A DNA stretch of 64,000 bases, taken from Halolamina pelagica (GTDB taxonomy: Archaea > Halobacteriota > Halobacteria > Halobacteriales > Haloferacaceae). The position numbers were made by a program, and so were the translations under genes. Under the pieces are notes generated by a model. That model was not told the origin of the DNA, did not search any database, and saw only the letters and a program-made list of their open reading frames with translations. The stretch lies in the NCBI RefSeq assembly GCF_900115675.1, contig NZ_FOXI01000001.1:62001-126000 (forward strand). Reading direction: 5' to 3'. This document shows, one piece after another, positions 60,354-64,000 of this stretch. The first letter of the stretch is position 1, and every line of letters starts with the position of its first letter.

Positions 60354-60737
60354 ATGGGCTACCGAACCGTGGAGACCGCGGACGTGGAGCCGACACCCGA
60401 CCGACCGTGCGAGCTTCGCCGGCTGACCGAGGCGGCGGGCCTCGAACACGTGGCGCTCAACCGCTACAGCGCCGCCCCCGGCGAGGAGATCCCGCTGGCG
60501 TACCACTACCACGACGAGCAGGAGGAGGCGTTCTACGTGATCGCCGGCGAGATCGCGGTGGAGACGCCCGAGGGGACGTTCGCGGTCAGCGCCGACGAAC
60601 TGTTCGCCGCCGACCCGGACAGCCCCCACCGCGCGTACTGTCCCGAGGACGCCGACGAGGCGGCGGAGGTGCTCGCCGTCGGCGCGCCACAGACCGACGG
60701 CGACGTGCACGTCTACGAGCCCGACGGCGGGGAGTGA
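60354..60737 (+). CDS. Cupin-domain protein
   Basis: A 127-residue single-cupin protein. GEEIPLAYHYHDEQEEAFYV is cupin motif 1, with His-x-His and Glu as likely metal ligands; ELFAADPDSPHRAYCPED contains motif 2 with the last His. Such small cupins can be isomerases, dioxygenases or binding proteins. Function here unknown. It lies 63 bases before mevalonate kinase and has its own promoter element. Confidence 0.87.
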   Translation: MGYRTVETADVEPTPDRPCELRRLTEAAGLEHVALNRYSAAPGEEIPLAYHYHDEQEEAFYVIAGEIAVETPEGTFAVSADELFAADPDSPHRAYCPEDADEAAEVLAVGAPQTDGDVHVYEPDGGE

Positions 60738-60769
60738 GCGGCCGGGCAGGCCTCGTCGCCAGTCGGAAC

Positions 60770-60778
60770 GACTGTAAC
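60770..60778 (+). promoter_or_regulatory. Possible TATA element for mevalonate kinase
   Basis: A CTGTAACCA string lies 23-31 bases before ATG 60801. Weak match. Confidence 0.35.
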
Positions 60779-60800
60779 CATCGAGAGCGAGCGTTGGGGC

Positions 60801-61814
60801 ATGACGACTTCGAGCGCCCCCGGGAAGGTGTACCTGTTCGGGGAGCACGCCGTGGTGTACGGCGAGCCCGCCGTGCCCTGCGCGATCGAGCGGCGCGCGC
60901 GGGTGACCGTCGAGCCACGCGAGGACCACCGTGTCCGCGTCGAGTCCGACGACCTCACCCTCGACGGCTTCACCGTCGAGTGGGGCGGGCCGGCTGACGA
61001 GCACCACAACGTGGACGTGCCGTCGAACCTCGTCGAGGCCGCGACCGGCTACGTCGACGAGGCGCTGGCCCAGGCCCGCGCCGCGATCGGCGACCCCGAA
61101 GCCGGCTTCGACGTGACCATCGAGAGCGACATCCCGTTGGGCGGCGGGCTGGGCTCCTCGGCGGCGGTCGTCGTCGCCGCCATCGACGCCGCGGTCCGCG
61201 CCAGCGGCGAATCGATCGACCCCGAGGAGCTGGCCGACCGCGCGTACCGAGCCGAGTCGACCGTCCAGGGCGGCGAAGCCTCCCGTGCGGACACCTACTG
61301 CTCGGCGATGGGCGGCGCCGTCCGGGTCGAGGGCGACGACACCCGGCCGATCGAGGCACCGGAGCTCCCGCTGGTGATCGGCTACGACGGCGGCGCGGGC
61401 GACACGGGCGAACTCGTCGCCGGCGTCCGGGCGCTGAAGGAGGAGTACGAGTTCGCCGCCGACACCGTCGAGACCATCGGCGACCTCACGCGGGAGGGCG
61501 AGCGGCTGCTGGCGGCGGCCGACCCGGGGGGGGACCCCGGCCCGGTACTGCTCGACGAACTGGGCGATCTGATGGACTTCAACCACGGGCTGCTGTCGGC
61601 GCTGGGTGTCTCCTCGCGCTCGCTGGACCGGATGGTCTGGACCGCCCGCGAGGCCGACGCTGCAGGGGCGAAGCTCACGGGCGCGGGCGGCGGCGGCTGC
61701 ATCGTCGCGCTCGACCAGGGGCAGGCCACCCGGCGCGCGCTGGAGTACTCGCCGGGCTGTGAGCAGACGTTCCGGGCCGAACTCGCGACCGAGGGGGTGC
61801 GCGCGGAGGAATGA
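60801..61814 (+). CDS. mvk: Mevalonate kinase
   Basis: A 337-residue GHMP kinase phosphorylating mevalonate for isoprenoid (archaeal lipid, carotenoid) synthesis. SAPGKVYLFGEHAVVYGEPA is the N-terminal substrate motif. IPLGGGLGSSAAVVVAAIDA is the ATP-binding loop, and KLTGAGGGGCIVAL the C-terminal GHMP motif. The catalytic Asp is likely in EASRADTYCSAMGG. It overlaps isopentenyl phosphate kinase by four bases. Confidence 0.96.
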   Translation: MTTSSAPGKVYLFGEHAVVYGEPAVPCAIERRARVTVEPREDHRVRVESDDLTLDGFTVEWGGPADEHHNVDVPSNLVEAATGYVDEALAQARAAIGDPEAGFDVTIESDIPLGGGLGSSAAVVVAAIDAAVRASGESIDPEELADRAYRAESTVQGGEASRADTYCSAMGGAVRVEGDDTRPIEAPELPLVIGYDGGAGDTGELVAGVRALKEEYEFAADTVETIGDLTREGERLLAAADPGGDPGPVLLDELGDLMDFNHGLLSALGVSSRSLDRMVWTAREADAAGAKLTGAGGGGCIVALDQGQATRRALEYSPGCEQTFRAELATEGVRAEE

Positions 61815-62569
61815 CGCCCACCGTCCTCAAACTCGGCGGCTCGGTCATCACCGAGAAGGACCGCGCGGAGACGCTCGACGGCGCTGCCCTCGACGCGGCG
61901 GCCGACGCCGTCGCCGACGCGATGGAGAACGGCGACCTCGACGAACTCGTCCTCGTCCACGGCGGCGGGAGCTTCGGCCACCACCACGCCAGCGAGGCGG
62001 GCGTGTCGACGACCGAGGGAAGCGCCGATGCCGTCGACGCCGTCGCGATCCACGGCGCGATGAAGACGCTCAACCAGTTCGTGCTCTCGCGGCTCCACGA
62101 CCGGGGCGTGCCGGCGCTCCCGGTCCACCCGCTCTCGGCGGGCGCTCGCGACGCCGATGGCGCCCTCGACCTCCCGATGAGTCAGGCGGCGACGATGCTC
62201 GGCGAGGGGTTCGTCCCGGTGCTGCATGGTGACGTGATCGCGACGGAGGGCGAGGGCGTGACGGTGCTCTCGGGCGACGAGATCGTGACGACGGCCGCCG
62301 AATCCCTCTCCGCCGAGCGCGTCGGTCTCTGTTCGACGGTGCCGGGCGTGCTCGACGCCGAGGACGAGGTGATCCCGGAGATCACGGCCTTCGCCGACGC
62401 CGCGCACGCGCTCGGGGGCAGCGACGCCGACGAGGACGTGACCGGGGGGATGGCCGCGAAGGTGCGGGAACTGCTCGATTTGGGTGCGCCGGCGTCGGTG
62501 TTCGGCGCCGACGACATCGGGGCGTTTCTGGTCGGCGAGAACCCCGGGACGACGATCCGCGGGCGGTAG
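61811..62569 (+). CDS. ipk: Isopentenyl phosphate kinase
   Basis: A 252-residue amino acid kinase-fold enzyme of the archaeal mevalonate pathway, converting isopentenyl phosphate to the diphosphate. VLKLGGSVITEKDRAETLDG has the phosphate-binding Lys and GGS; LVLVHGGGSFGHHHASEAG contains the His that defines the family; DVTGGMAAKVRELLDLG is near the end. It follows mvk directly. Its last codons are partly repeated downstream. Confidence 0.95.
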   Translation: MTPTVLKLGGSVITEKDRAETLDGAALDAAADAVADAMENGDLDELVLVHGGGSFGHHHASEAGVSTTEGSADAVDAVAIHGAMKTLNQFVLSRLHDRGVPALPVHPLSAGARDADGALDLPMSQAATMLGEGFVPVLHGDVIATEGEGVTVLSGDEIVTTAAESLSAERVGLCSTVPGVLDAEDEVIPEITAFADAAHALGGSDADEDVTGGMAAKVRELLDLGAPASVFGADDIGAFLVGENPGTTIRGR

Positions 62570-62578
62570 CCGGTAACC

Positions 62579-62642
62579 GTCCCGGTGCGACGATCCGGGG
62601 CGACGACTGACAGTCGCACCGGGACGACGATCCGGGGCGGTA
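62579..62642. repeat. Inverted and direct repeats copying the ipk 3' end
   Basis: GTCCCGGTGCGAC (62579-62591) and GTCGCACCGGGAC (62613-62625) are perfect 13-base arms. GACGATCCGGGGCG occurs at 62589-62602 and 62626-62639. The string GGGACGACGATCC, seen at the end of ipk (62547-62559), recurs at 62621-62633 followed by nearly the same GGGCGGTAG ending. This suggests local duplication plus a strong hairpin. Confidence 0.65.
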
Positions 62643-62655
62643 GTCGTTCGGCAAC

Positions 62656-62663
62656 CCTTTACC
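62656..62663 (+). promoter_or_regulatory. TATA-like element for thymidine kinase
   Basis: CCTTTACC lies 23-30 bases before ATG 62686. Confidence 0.5.
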
Positions 62664-62685
62664 CCTCCCCTGCCCGCCTTCGACC

Positions 62686-63273
62686 ATGCACGAGATCACC
62701 GGGAGCGGCTTCGTCGAGGTGGTCGCCGGCTCGATGTTCTCGGGGAAGACCGAGGAGCTGCTGCGGCGGCTGCGCCGCGCGGAGATCGCGGGCCAGAGCG
62801 TCGCCGCGTTCACGCCCGCCATCGACGACCGGTACGGCGAGACGACGATCGGCTCCCACGAGGGGCGCCAGTGGGAGGCACAGGTCGTCGACAACGGGGG
62901 CGACGGGGTCTGGGAGATCCAGGACCACCTCAACGGCGAGGAGGTCGTCGCCGTCGACGAGGCCAACTTCTTCGACCGGGACCTCGTCAACGTCTGCAAC
63001 GTGCTGGCCAACGACGGCCGGCGCGTGATCGTCTCCGGGACCGACATCACGTTCCGGGGGGAGCCGTTCACGCCGCTGCCGGAGCTGATGGCGATCGCGG
63101 AGTACGTCGACAAGCTCCAGGCGATCTGCACCGTCTGTGGGGAGCCGGCAACCCGGAACCAGCGGCTGGTCGACGGCGAGCCCGCCCACGTCGACGACGA
63201 CACGATCGTCGTCGGCGCCGACGAGTCCTACGAGGCACGGTGTCGGAGCTGCCACACGCTCAGGACCGACTGA
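62686..63273 (+). CDS. tdk: Thymidine kinase (type II, zinc)
   Basis: A 195-residue enzyme phosphorylating thymidine for salvage. The P-loop GSMFSGKT is at residues 15-22. EEVVAVDEANFFDRDLV holds the catalytic DE; VSGTDITFRGEPFTPLPELM is the substrate strand. Cysteines in AICTVCGEPA and ARCRSCHT form the zinc site. Length is normal. It has its own promoter element after the ipk repeats. Confidence 0.96.
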   Translation: MHEITGSGFVEVVAGSMFSGKTEELLRRLRRAEIAGQSVAAFTPAIDDRYGETTIGSHEGRQWEAQVVDNGGDGVWEIQDHLNGEEVVAVDEANFFDRDLVNVCNVLANDGRRVIVSGTDITFRGEPFTPLPELMAIAEYVDKLQAICTVCGEPATRNQRLVDGEPAHVDDDTIVVGADESYEARCRSCHTLRTD

Positions 63274-63298
63274 TGCGCCGAACCGAGGTGAGCCGACC

Positions 63299-63901
63299 GT
63301 GACACAGTGGGTGGCGGATCCCGAGGGCGGACGCGACCGCGGGCCGCGAGCGCTCGCTCGCGCGTGGGCGGAGGTACTCGTCCGCCCGAAGCGGTTCTTC
63401 CGGAACGGAGTCGCGCCGGCCGATCAGGCGCCGGGGCTGGTCTTCGGCGTGCTCGTGGCGTTGGTCGCTATCGGCGGCCGGCTGGCGACGGGCGACCTCC
63501 CGACGTTCGAGAGCGTCGAGATCACGCCGACGTTCGTGCCCGAGTCCGCGCTGTTGCAGGCCGTGTTGGTGCTGCTGGTGGTCGGCCTCTTTCTCGCGCC
63601 GGCGACGTTTCACTTCGCGGCGGCGATCGAGACGATCGGGCTGACGCTGGTCGCCCCCGACCGCGGGGGCGTGAGCGAGACGGTGCAGGTCATCGCGTAC
63701 GCGACCGCGCCGTGTCTGCTGACCGCCGTGCCGTCGCCGCCGCTGCGGGTGGCGTGCTGTCTGTACGGGACCGCGCTGTTGGTGGTCGGGACCTCCGTGC
63801 GCCACCGGACCAGCCTCCCGCGGGCGGCGCTCGCGGCGGCGCTGCCGGCGGTTCTGGTGTTCGGCTACGGCTACGGCGGCTTCGCGGCTGCCGGGCTCTG
63901 A
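63299..63901 (+). CDS. YIP1-family membrane protein
   Basis: A 200-residue membrane protein with five hydrophobic helices. WAEVLVRPKRFFRNGVAPAD near the N-terminus and the later VIAYATAPCLLTAVPSPPLR are characteristic of prokaryotic YIP1-domain proteins. The start is GTG 63299, before VTQWVADPEGG. Function unknown. It is 25 bases after tdk on the same strand. Confidence 0.85.
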   Translation: MTQWVADPEGGRDRGPRALARAWAEVLVRPKRFFRNGVAPADQAPGLVFGVLVALVAIGGRLATGDLPTFESVEITPTFVPESALLQAVLVLLVVGLFLAPATFHFAAAIETIGLTLVAPDRGGVSETVQVIAYATAPCLLTAVPSPPLRVACCLYGTALLVVGTSVRHRTSLPRAALAAALPAVLVFGYGYGGFAAAGL

Positions 63902-63940
63902 GTCGTCGTCGCCGGCGGTTCGCAGTAGCTTTCGACAACG

Positions 63941-63950
63941 CCTTTAGGGC
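63941..63950 (+). promoter_or_regulatory. TATA-like element for gene at window end
   Basis: CCTTTAGGGC lies 22-31 bases before ATG 63972. Confidence 0.5.
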
Positions 63951-63971
63951 GGACCGTGTGGTTTCTCACAA

Positions 63972-64000
63972 ATGGGTAACTGCATCATCTGTGGCGCCGA
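63972..64000 (+). CDS. Start of a gene cut by the window, CxxC N-terminus
   Basis: Only the first nine codons are present, MGNCIICGA, with Cys4 and Cys7 as the first half of a zinc finger. From memory, haloarchaeal proteins with an S1/OB domain and a DHH phosphoesterase domain begin this way, but nine residues cannot confirm it. The preceding TATA-like element supports a real start. Confidence 0.5.

Overview
The window is a stretch of chromosome from a halophilic archaeon (class Halobacteria). Evidence: uniformly high G+C; very acidic predicted proteins; archaeal and eukaryote-type ribosomal proteins (S4e, L18e, L19e, L32e); archaeal RNA polymerase subunits D, N and K; a NOP5-fibrillarin pair; mevalonate kinase plus isopentenyl phosphate kinase; a PGF-CTERM protein; and many genes with a TATA-like element 22-35 bases before the start codon, as expected for leaderless transcripts. 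The genus cannot be fixed from sequence reading alone. No transposase, integrase, CRISPR array or prophage gene was seen.

Layout. 1-18.6 kb is a mixed housekeeping region: sugar epimerase, Trm112-like protein, nucleobase permease, purA, a small winged-helix regulator, a long coiled-coil protein, a two-RCK potassium channel, CDGSH protein, GNAT, AhpD-like protein, NOP5-fibrillarin, glutamate-cysteine ligase, DUF1028, VOC protein, YgjP-type metallopeptidase and a histidine kinase. 18.7-19.2 kb holds tRNA-Gly(GCC) and a hairpin-rich intergenic stretch. 19.2-33.6 kb is one same-strand array of 25 genes: SPOUT methyltransferase, L3, L4, L23, L2, S19, L22, S3, L29, RNase P component 1, S17, L14, L24, S4e, L5, S14, S8, L6, L32e, L19e, L18, S5, L30, L15, SecY. 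Most junctions overlap by 1-17 bases or are a few bases apart.

33.7-54 kb is mixed again: TVP38-type membrane protein, UspA plus an amino-acid permease fused to Usp domains, a zinc-ribbon winged-helix regulator, a hydrolase behind a tiny overlapping upstream ORF, a PGF-CTERM surface protein, a ZIP transporter, a divergent PcrB-family prenyltransferase with a long C-terminal extension, uridine kinase, tRNA-Ser(TGA) with a duplicated 3'-end fragment nearby, uracil-DNA glycosylase, a Mrp ATPase, MoaA-type radical SAM enzyme, a flippase and a BKACE enzyme. 53.9-60.05 kb carries two tRNA-headed operons: tRNA-Ser(GCT)-S13-S4-S11-RpoD, and tRNA-Leu(CAG)-L18e-L13-S9-RpoN-RpoK-enolase-S2. 60.3-64 kb holds a cupin, mevalonate kinase-isopentenyl phosphate kinase (archaeal lipid precursors), thymidine kinase, a YIP1-like membrane protein and the first codons of a further gene.

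The most interesting unexplained items are intergenic: a candidate two-hairpin small RNA with its own TATA element (about 38960-39045), a run of three hairpins after rps2 (60133-60244), a palindrome between purA and a regulator (4675-4691), an inverted repeat before moaA (49946-49963), and a tRNA-Ser 3'-end copy (46470-46491). Among proteins, the extended PcrB paralogue at 43672 stands out.
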